Assembly: GCF_904528075.1 (NCBI RefSeq)
Contig: NZ_LR882035.1
Coordinates: forward strand, 1,116,001 to 1,180,000
DNA from: Agreia sp. COWG
Lineage (GTDB): Bacteria > Actinomycetota > Actinomycetes > Actinomycetales > Microbacteriaceae
Length of the DNA: 64,000 nt
Direction: 5' to 3'
Below the pieces are notes generated by a model, which had not been told where the DNA came from, ran no database searches, and worked only from the letters and a program-made list of their open reading frames with translations. Each line of letters opens with the position of its first letter. Within the stretch, counting starts at the first letter, position 1. Positions 53,894 to 62,374 of this stretch are shown here, one piece after another. Position numbers and translations under genes: made by a program.

Positions 53894-54520
53894 GTGCGCA
53901 AGAATACGTCGTTCGAGCTCACCGACCTCGATGAGCTGAAGAGGCTCATCCAACGCAATCCATGGATCACCCTCGTGAGCCATACCTCCACCGGACTCGT
54001 CGCATCACACTACGCGGTGCTGCTCGACACCTCGAGCGACGAGCTGGCCATCGTCGGTCACGTCGGTCGGCCCGACGAGCGGCTGCACGAGCTGGGCCAG
54101 CACGAGGTGATGGTGATCGTGCAGGGGCCGCACGGCTACATCTCGTCGTCGTGGTACGACGCGAATCCGGCCGTACCCACCTGGAACTTCACGGTTGCAC
54201 ACCTCGTCGGTGTTCCTCAGATCCTTAACGCCGACGAGAATCTCGCGGTGCTCGACGGGCTCGTCGAACACTTCGAGCGGCACGTCGAAGAGCCTCGACT
54301 CATGCGCGGCAGCCTCACCGACTCGGAGTACGCGGACCGCATCAGCGCCGGCACGGTGGGCTTTCGCCTCGTGCCCAGCCGCATCGAGGCCAAGACCAAG
54401 CTCAGCCAGAACAAGCCGGTCGAGACGGTCGAGCGCATCCTCACCGAGCTCGAGGGCGACGGACCCTACGCCAGCTCGGCGCTGGCGGCCGAGATGCGCC
54501 GAGTACGCAACGATTCGTGA
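53894..54520 (+). CDS. PaiB-family FMN-binding protein
   Basis: A 208-residue protein of the PaiB family, FMN-binding split-barrel proteins first described as negative regulators of protease and sporulation genes in Bacillus. Typical text: L-K-R-L-I-Q-R-N-P-W-I-T-L-V-S near residues 15-29, V-G-H-V-G-R near 56-61, V-Q-G-P-H-G-Y-I-S-S-S-W-Y near 77-89 and W-N-F-T-V-A-H near 97-103, and K-L-S-Q-N-K near 175-180. The GTG at 53894 lies two bases after the nei stop. Whether it regulates or is an oxidoreductase here is unknown. Confidence 0.8.
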   Translation: MRKNTSFELTDLDELKRLIQRNPWITLVSHTSTGLVASHYAVLLDTSSDELAIVGHVGRPDERLHELGQHEVMVIVQGPHGYISSSWYDANPAVPTWNFTVAHLVGVPQILNADENLAVLDGLVEHFERHVEEPRLMRGSLTDSEYADRISAGTVGFRLVPSRIEAKTKLSQNKPVETVERILTELEGDGPYASSALAAEMRRVRNDS

Positions 54521-54531
54521 GGACCCTGCCC

Positions 54532-56031
54532 ATGACCGATTCCCTCCTTCTCGCGGGGGCCCGCCTCCCCGGCGGTGCTCTCGATGATCCCCTCGTCGAT
54601 CTGCTCATCGAGGGGGGAGTCGTCGCGAAGATCGCCCCGTCGGGCGACCTCGTTGCCGCTGCCGACGTGCGCGTCGTCGACCTCGACGGGCGTTACGCCA
54701 TCCCGGGCCTCTGGGACAAGCATGTTCACGCCACCCAGTGGGCCCTCGTCTCCCGGCGCCTCGACCTCAGCGAGACCGCCTCGGCCGCCGATGTCGCCCT
54801 GCTCGTCGGGGACAGGTTGCGCGGAGCTCTCGCCCCGGCCGCCGGCGAGACCCTGGTGGGTCACGGTTTCCGCGACGGACTCTGGCCGGACGCGCCGGAT
54901 CGCCGCCTGCTCGACGCCGTCGCCGGCACCCGCCCCGTGGTTCTCGTCAGCGCAGACCTGCACTGCTGCTGGCTCAACTCCGCAGCCCTCTCCCTGCACG
55001 GCCACGAAGGCCACCCCAGCGGTCTGCTGCGCGAAGAGGAATGCTTCGCGGTGACCCGAACGCTCGGACTGGTGGAGCCGACCGTGCTCGACGGCTGGGT
55101 GCACGATGCCGCCGCCGCTGCGGCCGCCCGGGGTGTCGTAGGGGTGGTCGATCTCGAGATGGCGTGGAACCTCGACGACTGGACACGCCGCATCCGCTCG
55201 GGCACGACCTCGCTGCGCGTGCGTTTCGGCGTATACCCGCAGCACCTCGACAGGGCCATCGAGCTCGGACTCGCGACGGGGCAGCCCGTCGAGGGCACTC
55301 GGGGACTGCTCGAGGTCGGGCCGTTCAAGGTGATCACCGACGGATCGCTCAACACCCGCACGGCCTACTGCTTCGACGAGTACCCGGGACTCGAAGGACT
55401 CGAGAACTCCCGAGGGTTGCTGACGGTGCCGTACGACGAGCTGGTACCACTGCTCGGCCGAGCAACAGAAGCGGGATTTGTTCCCGCCGTGCACGCCATC
55501 GGCGACCACGCCAATCGATTGGTGCTCGATGCCTTCGCCGAGCTCGGTGTCGGGGGCAGCGTCGAGCACGCGCAGCTCGTGGCCGACTCCGACTTCTCTC
55601 GCTTCGCCGAGCTCGGCGTGACCGCCGGGGTGCAGCCAGAGCACGCCATGGACGATCGCGACGTGGCAGATCTCTACTGGAGCGGGCGCACGTCGCGCGC
55701 GTTCGCCCTGAGGAGCCTGCTCGATGCGGGTGCCGAGCTGGCTCTCGGCTCCGACGCCCCCGTCGCCACGCTCGACCCGTGGATGACCATGGCGGCGGCC
55801 GTCGGCAGGGCCAGGGACGGCCGTACCCCGTGGCATCCGGAGCAGTCGATCTCGAGACAGGATGCGCTCGCGGCGTCATGCGACGGGCGTTCGACCCTCG
55901 AGGCGGACTCGCCCGCCGACATCGCGGTGGTCGAGCTCGACCCGTTCAGCGCTTCGGTCGACGATCTGCGCCGGATGCCCGTGGCCGCCACTCTGCTCGC
56001 CGGTCGCTTCACGCACGACGCCCTGTCGTAG
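54532..56031 (+). CDS. Amidohydrolase (YtcJ-like)
   Basis: A 499-residue metal-dependent hydrolase of the amidohydrolase superfamily, probably cytosolic. The N-terminal composite beta domain (A-G-A-R-L-P-G-G) leads to I-P-G-L-W-D-K-H-V-H near residues 57-66, which carries the first two metal His, and the late K-V-I-T-D-G-S-L near 267-274, A-I-G-D-H-A-N near 322-328 (third His) and L-G-S-D-A-P-V near 405-411 (Asp) complete the site. The substrate is unknown. I prefer ATG 54532 with GAGG nine bases upstream; GTG 54517 overlaps the paiB stop by four bases and is a real alternative. Confidence 0.82.
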   Translation: MTDSLLLAGARLPGGALDDPLVDLLIEGGVVAKIAPSGDLVAAADVRVVDLDGRYAIPGLWDKHVHATQWALVSRRLDLSETASAADVALLVGDRLRGALAPAAGETLVGHGFRDGLWPDAPDRRLLDAVAGTRPVVLVSADLHCCWLNSAALSLHGHEGHPSGLLREEECFAVTRTLGLVEPTVLDGWVHDAAAAAAARGVVGVVDLEMAWNLDDWTRRIRSGTTSLRVRFGVYPQHLDRAIELGLATGQPVEGTRGLLEVGPFKVITDGSLNTRTAYCFDEYPGLEGLENSRGLLTVPYDELVPLLGRATEAGFVPAVHAIGDHANRLVLDAFAELGVGGSVEHAQLVADSDFSRFAELGVTAGVQPEHAMDDRDVADLYWSGRTSRAFALRSLLDAGAELALGSDAPVATLDPWMTMAAAVGRARDGRTPWHPEQSISRQDALAASCDGRSTLEADSPADIAVVELDPFSASVDDLRRMPVAATLLAGRFTHDALS

Positions 56032-56034
56032 CGG

Positions 56035-56316
56035 CTATCGCCGGGTGACCAGCGACCAGGCGGCGCGGCGCAGCTCGGGATAGTCGAACGCGATACCGCG
56101 GAGGATCTCGAAGTTCGACTGGTGCGGATCACCGGGCATTCGAGCTTCGACGTGCGCCGTACGCAGACCGATCACGACACACTGGTCGACCGTCGGCAGA
56201 TCGGGCAGAAACTCCCATGGGTCTTCGCCCTCGCGGCAGCGTGCCTCGATGCCCGCATCGAGCACGTCACGGGCCTCCTGGCGCAACTGCGCGAGGTCGA
56301 TGAGGTCTTTTTCCAC
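56035..56316 (-). CDS. Small soluble protein, function unknown
   Basis: A 93-residue protein with an acidic N-terminal helix (E-K-D-L-I-D-L-A-Q-L-R-Q-E), a central P-W-E-F-L-P-D-L-P-T-V-D-Q segment near residues 32-44 and a C-terminal R-R-A-A-W-S-L. No recognised domain. It follows ppk2 by nine bases on the same strand, so it is probably co-transcribed and may assist polyphosphate metabolism; this is inferred from position only. Confidence 0.6.
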   Translation of the reverse strand: MEKDLIDLAQLRQEARDVLDAGIEARCREGEDPWEFLPDLPTVDQCVVIGLRTAHVEARMPGDPHQSNFEILRGIAFDYPELRRAAWSLVTRR

Positions 56317-56325
56317 CCATCAAGG

Positions 56326-57249
56326 CTACGTGACGATGCCCGCGTTCTCCCCGCGTTCGTAGATTCGTGCGGCCGATCCCACGATGTTGTCGTCGGGCGT
56401 ACCGACGATCTCGTGATCTTTGTTCTCGTAGTCGAAGAGGTTCAGCACGTGGCGCATGGCCTCGAGGCGGGCCCGTTTCTTGTCGTTGCTCTTCACGACC
56501 GTCCAGGGCGCGGCGGGGGTGTCGGTCGCTGCGAACATCGCCTCTTTGGCCGTGGTGTAGTCGCCCCACTTGTCGAGCGACGCGATGTCCATGGGGGAGA
56601 GCTTCCACTGCCGAACCGGGTCGACCTGCCTGATGGCGAAGCGGGTGCGCTGCTCGTCGGAGGAGACCGAGAACCAGAACTTCACGAGGTCGACTCCGTC
56701 GCCCACGAGCATCTGTTCGAACTGTGGCGTCTGCCGCATGAACTCGGTGTACTGCTCCGGCGTGCAGAATCCCATCACTCGCTCGACGCCAGCCCTGTTG
56801 TACCAGGAGCGGTCGAACAGAACGATCTCGCCCGCCGCCGGGAGGTGCTTCACGTAGCGCTGGAAGTACCACTGGGTGCTCTCGCGCTCCGACGGCTTCT
56901 CGAGTGCCACCGTTCGTGCGCCTCGGGGATTGAGGTGTTCGGTGAACCGTTTGATGGTTCCGCCCTTCCCCGCGGCGTCACGGCCCTCGAAGACCACGAC
57001 GAGCCGGCGCCCGTTGGCCTTGATCCAGTTCTGCAGCTTCAACAGCTCGATCTGCAGCAGGCGCTTGTGCAGCTCGTATTCGTCGCGATTCATGCGCTCG
57101 GCGTAGGGATAGCCCTCGCGCCAGGTGTCGACGCGGGTGCCGTCGTCGGCGACGAGCACAGGATCGTCGTCGTCATCGTCGAGGACGGTGTACCCGGAGA
57201 CATCGTTCAGATCGGGCGGGAAGGCGTAGTGGCTCACGAGCTGGGTCAT
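56326..57249 (-). CDS. ppk2: Polyphosphate kinase 2 (PPK2 family)
   Basis: PPK2 uses polyphosphate to phosphorylate nucleoside mono- or diphosphates. The 307-residue protein has Walker A in F-E-G-R-D-A-A-G-K-G-G-T-I-K-R-F near residues 88-103, Walker B/lid text L-F-D-R-S-W-Y-N-R-A-G-V-E-R-V-M-G near 146-162 and F-W-F-S-V-S near 190-195, and the D-I-A-S-L-D-K-W-G-D-Y segment near 226-236. The single-domain length indicates a class I-type enzyme, probably acting on ADP or GDP. Stress and energy storage role; the neighbouring dps would fit a stationary-phase programme. Confidence 0.92.
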   Translation of the reverse strand: MTQLVSHYAFPPDLNDVSGYTVLDDDDDDPVLVADDGTRVDTWREGYPYAERMNRDEYELHKRLLQIELLKLQNWIKANGRRLVVVFEGRDAAGKGGTIKRFTEHLNPRGARTVALEKPSERESTQWYFQRYVKHLPAAGEIVLFDRSWYNRAGVERVMGFCTPEQYTEFMRQTPQFEQMLVGDGVDLVKFWFSVSSDEQRTRFAIRQVDPVRQWKLSPMDIASLDKWGDYTTAKEAMFAATDTPAAPWTVVKSNDKKRARLEAMRHVLNLFDYENKDHEIVGTPDDNIVGSAARIYERGENAGIVT

Positions 57250-57315
57250 GGAGCCAGAGGCTAGCTGCCGAAGGCATCCGGTCGGTGTCGTTTAGGTGGA
57301 CGCCCGGTAACGCAG

Positions 57316-57369
57316 AACGGCCCTCGACAGGCCCGGGGAGTTGCTCCCCGGGCCCGGCGAAGGGCCGTT
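57316..57369 (-). terminator. Terminator after dps
   Basis: Outer 9-bp arms (AACGGCCCT and complement) enclose a 10-bp GC-rich inner hairpin (57331-57353). It lies between the dps stop and ppk2. Confidence 0.7.
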
Positions 57370-57383
57370 TGTGTGTGGTGTGA

Positions 57384-57872
57384 CTACTCGGCGATGTGCG
57401 CCGAGAGGAACCAGCGCGACTTCTCGAGGCCGCGGGCGATCTCGATCACGACATCTTGGCTGGTGGGGTCGATGTCGCTGAGCTCGGTGATGGCCTTCTT
57501 GACCCCGACGAGTGTGGCGTCGATCTGGGCGACCATCGCGGCGATCATGTACTCGGACTTCTGGAAGCCGGGCTCCATGGTGGGCAGGACGGTCTTCGAG
57601 GCGACGGTCTCGATGCGTGCATCGAGAGGCAGACCGAGGGCGACGACGCGTTCCGCGGCGAGGTCGGCCCAGTCCTGGGCGTGGTCGACGACGTGGTCGA
57701 GCAGCTCGTGCACGCCGATGAAGTTGGCGCCGCGCACATGCCAGTGGGCCTGCTTGCCGTTGACGGCGAGTGCCTGCAGGTTGATGACGACAGGCGCAAG
57801 GAACTGGGCCGTTGCGGCAGCGACGTCTGGGCTCGTCGAGCTGGTGGGAACGGTGACGGTGATGTTGGTCAT
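57384..57872 (-). CDS. dps: Dps-type DNA-protecting ferritin
   Basis: Dps forms a 12-subunit shell that oxidises and stores iron and shields DNA in starvation. The 162-residue protein has the inter-subunit ferroxidase motif: His in H-W-H-V-R-G near residues 43-48 and F-I-G-V-H-E-L-L-D-H, with D-W-A-D-L-A-A-E-R near 67-75. No long Lys-rich N-terminal tail is present, so DNA binding may be weak. SD AAGGAG lies before the ATG. Two IdeR/DtxR-like boxes lie about 80-130 bp upstream and suggest iron control. Confidence 0.93.
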   Translation of the reverse strand: MTNITVTVPTSSTSPDVAAATAQFLAPVVINLQALAVNGKQAHWHVRGANFIGVHELLDHVVDHAQDWADLAAERVVALGLPLDARIETVASKTVLPTMEPGFQKSEYMIAAMVAQIDATLVGVKKAITELSDIDPTSQDVVIEIARGLEKSRWFLSAHIAE

Positions 57873-57950
57873 GATGAAAGCTCCTTACGTGACGGACTTC
57901 CTGTCCGACACATGCAACCGTACTCAGCACAGATTGTTCCGCAAGCAAGC

Positions 57951-57969
57951 TGAGGCTGGGCTAACTAGC
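57951..57969. promoter_or_regulatory. IdeR/DtxR-like box 1 (weak)
   Basis: TGAGGCTGGGCTAACTAGC matches 12 of 19 positions of the actinobacterial iron-regulator consensus TTAGGTTAGGCTAACCTAA, with an intact core GGCTAAC. It lies about 80 bp before the dps start. Confidence 0.4.
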
Positions 57970-57982
57970 CCTTGACCGGGGG

Positions 57983-58001
57983 TTATGCGTGCCTTACCTA
58001 A
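57983..58001. promoter_or_regulatory. IdeR/DtxR-like box 2
   Basis: TTATGCGTGCCTTACCTAA matches 14 of 19 consensus positions when read on the minus strand (13 of 19 on the plus), with TTAGG at one end and TAA at the other. It lies 32 bp, about three helical turns, from box 1 and about 110 bp before dps. Confidence 0.5.
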
Positions 58002-58013
58002 CCCTCATCATGC

Positions 58014-61000
58014 TCAGCGCAGTGCCGCGATCGACCCCACGAACGAGCGGAGGTTGCGCACGCGATGCTCGTAGCGCGCTGCCACGGCGATCAGCAGCAC
58101 ACCTCCGATGCCCAGCCAGAGCCACCAGGGCACGGCCGAGTACAGCCCCTGGATCCATGGCCACAGCTGCGCCAACGCGTGCACGATGAGCACGGAGCCG
58201 CCCACGACGAGGGGCGCCTGCAGGCGCAGCGCGACGGCGATCACGACGCATCCCACGGCGAGGATGCCCAGGGTGACGACGCGCCAGAGCTCATTGGGGC
58301 CGAAGTCGAACAGCAGCGAGGGCGCGAGCAGCAGAGCGAGGCCGGGGCCGAGCGCTGGCCAGCTGCGGGCGGCCCGGTCTCGCGCCAGGGTGATGGTGCC
58401 CGCCCCGATCAGGGCGACCGCCAGGGGGACGGTGGCCAGCTCGACCGGATCGGCACGGCGGGTGACGAGCGCCGTGAGGCCGATGGCGGCCAGAACGCAG
58501 AGGGCGGTGATGAAAGAGCCGCGGCCGAGGGGAGGCCGGGTGTTCCAGACGGCGGCGATCGCGACGCTGGCGAGCACCGCACCGGCGATGACGAGCCTCG
58601 GCCACGCGGATGCGCCGGGCAGCGCGACCAGCGAGACGACGAGAGTGAATCCGGTGACGACGAGTGCGGCGGGAATGCCGGCCCTGGCCGGCCACGCCGG
58701 GACTACCCTTCGGCGCGTCCATACCATTGCGGTCACGACGAGGCCGACCGCCGCCGGCATGGCCCAGAGTTCGGGTACCGGCAGCTCGGGCGTTGTCACA
58801 CTGACCTCGTACAGGGCGCGGGCTGTTCCGAGCAGGGTGAGCACCGCGAGACCGGCGGTGAGAACGATGGCCCGCACGTGCAGCCTGCGAATAGTTCGCG
58901 GTGCGGCCAATGCCGAGACGGTGAGGACGCCGCCGATGGCGAGCAGAACGATCGCCCGTGCGGGTTGTCCTGAGACGGCGACGACCGCAGACGGGATCAG
59001 TGCCACGGCCAGACCGCTGATCAGCAGGGCGTTCCTGCCCACGCCGTGGCGCGCGTTGTGACCGAATGCGGCGGCAGCCGAGGCGAGGAGTACGAGCAGG
59101 CCCGCGACGGGAAGCGTGTAAGGCTCGACGTCGGTCACAGAGCGCCACAGCAGGAACTGCCAGAGGGCGGCGATCGAGAGAGCCGCCGCAAGCCAGCCGG
59201 CGTGACGTCTCGGCGAGGCGCTTGCGAACGGGTTGCCGTCGGAGAGAGCGATCAAGACCGGAGCGACGGCGAGCAGCAGCACGATCAGCCACGTGCCGTC
59301 GTCGGCAGTGCCGAAGGCGTGCAGGGCGCCGAAGAAAACCACCGCCGTCGTGCTGACGTCCCATACGGCCCTGGCCGTCTGAGACAGGCGGGTCGACTCT
59401 CGGCGCAGCAGCAGGATGCCGAGCGCCGCGGAAAGAATCGCCGCCACCGGGCCGGAGAAGTAGTCGTCCGCGTCGGCGGAGCTCGGGAACACCGCCGTCG
59501 CGACCCCCCAGAGGCCGGCCATCACTGCGATCGGTGCGAGCGTGGCGAGCAGCACTCGCTCCACCCACGACGAGACGGATGCTTTCACCTGCCACAGGGC
59601 TCCTGCGAGGACCAGGCCCAGGGGAACAGCGATGCGTGCCACGTCGTGGGCCGTCGAGCTCGGCTCGGCCAGACAGACGACGGCGGTCGACGGGATGGCG
59701 ACAAGCAGGGCCACTGCCGAGACGGCGCGCAGCTCTCGTGAGCCGCCCGGTGACGCCGCCCGTCGGGGCAGCACAAATGGTACGAGGCACAGGAGCAGAA
59801 CCGCGAGGGCGGCGGGCAGGGCCGCGAAGTCGGGGGCCGGCGGCCGGTGACCACCGGCATCCGGCAGTGCGGGCCGCCAGGTTTCGACCCAAGGGATGAA
59901 CAGGGTGGCTGTGGAGAAGACCAGGCCGACGCAGATCGCCGACAGGAGCGGCCGGGTGAGTGAGGGAGTCGGCGAACCGCCCGGCACTGCGAAGCGCGAC
60001 ACGAACAGCAGACCCGTGGCGATGGCCACACCGGGCAGCCACAAGGATGAGCTCGCGTGAGCGAGATCGACGAGGGCGACCACCGAGATGCCCAGCGTCA
60101 CCGCGGCCGGAATCCGGACGACGAGGGGGCTCGTGGCTCGTGTCGACACCAGCGTGGCGAGGCAGACGAGGCCGACGAGCAGATAGCCGAGAAGCACGAG
60201 CAGAACCGTGCCGCCGTGGCTGGCCGCCGAGAGCAGGGCAAGGCACGCGGTCGAGGTCGCCGCAGCGCTGACGACGGCCACCGCGATACCGGCCAGCCGC
60301 GCGAACCGGATGGCGACAGCCGCCAGCGCGGCCAGCACCGCGGGCGCGAGCACGGCCGCCCACGCGCCGACTCCGATCACCACGCGGAGAGGATCGCCCG
60401 TCTCTGCCTGCCACAGGGCGTAGCCGGGGGCGAAGGAGGACGCCACCTGGGCGAGCGCTACCCCGATGCCCGGAGCCAGCCCAACGACAGTCACGGCGAT
60501 CGCGGGTGCCATGGCCCAGGCCGAGACCTGTCGCGTCAACCCTGAGGATGACCGGCGAGAGACGAGGACGAGAGCCAGGGCGACAGCAGCAGCGGTTGCC
60601 CCCGGGGCCCAGAGATCCCACCCGCTGTCGGCGGAGCGCAGGATCGCCACCGTCGGTGCCAGCGAGGCGGACAGGCCGATGGCGGCCGCAGCGGCACCGT
60701 TCCAGACTTGACTCGCCTGCTCGAGCCGGAGTCGGAGGGCGATTCCCGCCCAAGCGATGGCGCTGATCGAATAGGCGATTACAGAGAATGCGGGCAAGTC
60801 CGGCAGCAGTAACGCAGCGGGAATGAGCGCGGCGGCCAGCAGTACGACGGAGATCGTGCGCAGCAGCTGTGTCTCCACTGTCGTGGTGCGAGCGCGGCGA
60901 ACCAGCAGCGTGGCCGAGCCGCCAGCCACGAGGCCCGCCCACCAGGCGAGGCCGAGATCGACCGGATGCAGCAGGCCGACGATGACCAGCACGACTCCCA

Positions 61001-61853
61001 CGGGTGCCAGGACGGTCGAACCGATGAGCGCGAACCGCAGGGCTGTCAGTCGGTTCAGTGAAAGCAGGACGACCGCCAGGCCCAGCAGCCCCGCGCCGGT
61101 GAAGGCTGTGGCGTCGACGCCGGCGGAGCCGAAGAGCCCAGCCCCGCGCACGAACCACAGCACCCCGAGCAGGATGACGGCACCCGCCGTGCCGACGCCC
61201 TCTGCGGTGCCCGGCAGGCGACGACGCTTCAACACCCATGCGACGCCGAACACGGCGACGCCGCCGGCCGCCGTGACGACGGCGCGAGCCTCGACGCTCG
61301 CGATGAGGTAGGCCACGGCCAGGAAGAACAGGGCGAAGACCGAGACCAGCACGATTCCCGCGACGAGCAGAAAGACCTGCACCCCGGATCGCCGCGGTGC
61401 GCTCGCGGCCGCGTGGAACGCCGAGAGCGCATCGAATGTGGCCGCGGTGTCGGCCGCGGGCGGCGACTCGGCGGACGGTGCAGCCGCGACGGGCGCGGGA
61501 GGCGGCGCGGTGGCCGCGACGGGCGCGGGAGGCGGCGCGGCGGCGGTGACGGGCGCGGTCGACCGGCCCGCGGCATCCGGTATCTGCTCGACCACTCGCT
61601 CTCGTGCTGTCTGCTCCCTCCACATGCTGTCGATCAGCTCGCGCCGGTGCTGCGCGGCCGTCGCGACCGCGGCGGAGGCGTCGAGTACCTCGGCGGCCAG
61701 CGGCACGGCGAGATCGAGCTGGCACCGGTCGCAGCGGCTGCTGCCCAGAAGAGCGAAACAGCGCGGGCACAGGCCGGTGTCGACGAAGGCGAGAGGAGAA
61801 GAAGGCCACGACGCCCCGAGATCTGCCTGCGTTCCAGCGTGAGGGTCGGTCAT
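58014..61853 (-). CDS. Giant polytopic membrane protein with N-terminal zinc ribbon (SCO7613-type)
   Basis: A 1279-residue membrane protein. It starts with a zinc ribbon of two C-x-x-C pairs (Cys29, 32, 41, 44), a short helical region, and a Pro/Ala linker made by a 30-bp repeat; from about residue 165 to the end it is almost continuous hydrophobic helices, by eye 30 or more. This layout matches the SCO7613-type proteins of actinobacteria, whose function is unknown. No enzyme or transporter motif is visible. The ATG at 61853 is chosen; the longer open frame upstream reads through tRNA-Gly. A single gene. Confidence 0.8.
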   Translation of the reverse strand: MTDPHAGTQADLGASWPSSPLAFVDTGLCPRCFALLGSSRCDRCQLDLAVPLAAEVLDASAAVATAAQHRRELIDSMWREQTARERVVEQIPDAAGRSTAPVTAAAPPPAPVAATAPPPAPVAAAPSAESPPAADTAATFDALSAFHAAASAPRRSGVQVFLLVAGIVLVSVFALFFLAVAYLIASVEARAVVTAAGGVAVFGVAWVLKRRRLPGTAEGVGTAGAVILLGVLWFVRGAGLFGSAGVDATAFTGAGLLGLAVVLLSLNRLTALRFALIGSTVLAPVGVVLVIVGLLHPVDLGLAWWAGLVAGGSATLLVRRARTTTVETQLLRTISVVLLAAALIPAALLLPDLPAFSVIAYSISAIAWAGIALRLRLEQASQVWNGAAAAAIGLSASLAPTVAILRSADSGWDLWAPGATAAAVALALVLVSRRSSSGLTRQVSAWAMAPAIAVTVVGLAPGIGVALAQVASSFAPGYALWQAETGDPLRVVIGVGAWAAVLAPAVLAALAAVAIRFARLAGIAVAVVSAAATSTACLALLSAASHGGTVLLVLLGYLLVGLVCLATLVSTRATSPLVVRIPAAVTLGISVVALVDLAHASSSLWLPGVAIATGLLFVSRFAVPGGSPTPSLTRPLLSAICVGLVFSTATLFIPWVETWRPALPDAGGHRPPAPDFAALPAALAVLLLCLVPFVLPRRAASPGGSRELRAVSAVALLVAIPSTAVVCLAEPSSTAHDVARIAVPLGLVLAGALWQVKASVSSWVERVLLATLAPIAVMAGLWGVATAVFPSSADADDYFSGPVAAILSAALGILLLRRESTRLSQTARAVWDVSTTAVVFFGALHAFGTADDGTWLIVLLLAVAPVLIALSDGNPFASASPRRHAGWLAAALSIAALWQFLLWRSVTDVEPYTLPVAGLLVLLASAAAAFGHNARHGVGRNALLISGLAVALIPSAVVAVSGQPARAIVLLAIGGVLTVSALAAPRTIRRLHVRAIVLTAGLAVLTLLGTARALYEVSVTTPELPVPELWAMPAAVGLVVTAMVWTRRRVVPAWPARAGIPAALVVTGFTLVVSLVALPGASAWPRLVIAGAVLASVAIAAVWNTRPPLGRGSFITALCVLAAIGLTALVTRRADPVELATVPLAVALIGAGTITLARDRAARSWPALGPGLALLLAPSLLFDFGPNELWRVVTLGILAVGCVVIAVALRLQAPLVVGGSVLIVHALAQLWPWIQGLYSAVPWWLWLGIGGVLLIAVAARYEHRVRNLRSFVGSIAALR
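61483..61558 (-). repeat. 30-bp tandem repeat in the proline/alanine linker
   Basis: Two full units (61483-61512 and 61513-61542) and a half unit encode P-P-P-A-P-V-A-A-type decapeptides within the giant membrane protein. Confidence 0.7.
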
Positions 61854-61949
61854 CTGACCAGACTGGCAGAGTTGCGGGCCGCGGCCTACGACGACGAGAC
61901 GTCTGTGGAGAACGGAGTGATCGATCTGCTCGACGTGCGAAGAAAAGGG

Positions 61950-62020
61950 AGGGGCTGACGAGAATCGAACTCGCATCATCTGTTTGGAAGACAGAGGCTT
62001 TACCACTAAGCTACAGCCCC
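61950..62020 (-). tRNA. tRNA-Gly (anticodon TCC)
   Basis: Minus-strand cloverleaf: acceptor GGGGCTG/CAGCCCC, D arm GCTTAGTGGTAAAGC, anticodon loop CTTCCAA, T loop TTCGATT. CCA is not encoded. Confidence 0.95.
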
Positions 62021-62222
62021 GAAAACGGGTGCGTGCCGCTGACGGCACTCGAACATCGTAGTACAGAGTTCGGCCTCGAGCGTAACCGGGCGCCGAGAAG
62101 ACGCTCAGCGGGCGGTAAGACTGTGCAGTAGACTTGCCGAGGCCAATTCGCCCGGCACTACCCTCGTGCCAGACGCTTATCGCACCACGGTGAACTGGCC
62201 TCACGGGACTTGTGACGAGAAC

Positions 62223-62300
62223 CGGGGCGTAGCTCAGCTTGGCTAGAGCGCCCGTTTTGGGGGCGGGAGGTCGCAGGTTCGAATCCTGTCGCCCCGACCA
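62223..62300 (+). tRNA. tRNA-Pro (anticodon TGG)
   Basis: Cloverleaf with acceptor CGGGGCG/CGCCCCG, D arm GCTCAGCTTGGCTAGAGC, anticodon loop TTTGGGG with TGG, T loop TTCGAAT, discriminator A and an encoded CCA. Confidence 0.95.
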
Positions 62301-62374
62301 CAGCGCGAGATCCCAGCACGACTTGATCCAGCCCACTGGTGCAGCACAGTACTAACCCTCAGGAGAAGCCAAAC

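Noticed and set aside
57958..57971. GGGCTA-AC-TAGCCC as a terminator of the giant membrane protein gene
   Set aside because: Short, no T tract, and it coincides with the better-supported iron-box core.
61854..62336. Upstream extension of the giant membrane protein by about 160 codons
   Set aside because: It reads through tRNA-Gly and most of tRNA-Pro on the other strand, lacks family similarity, and the ATG at 61853 precedes the zinc ribbon at a normal distance.
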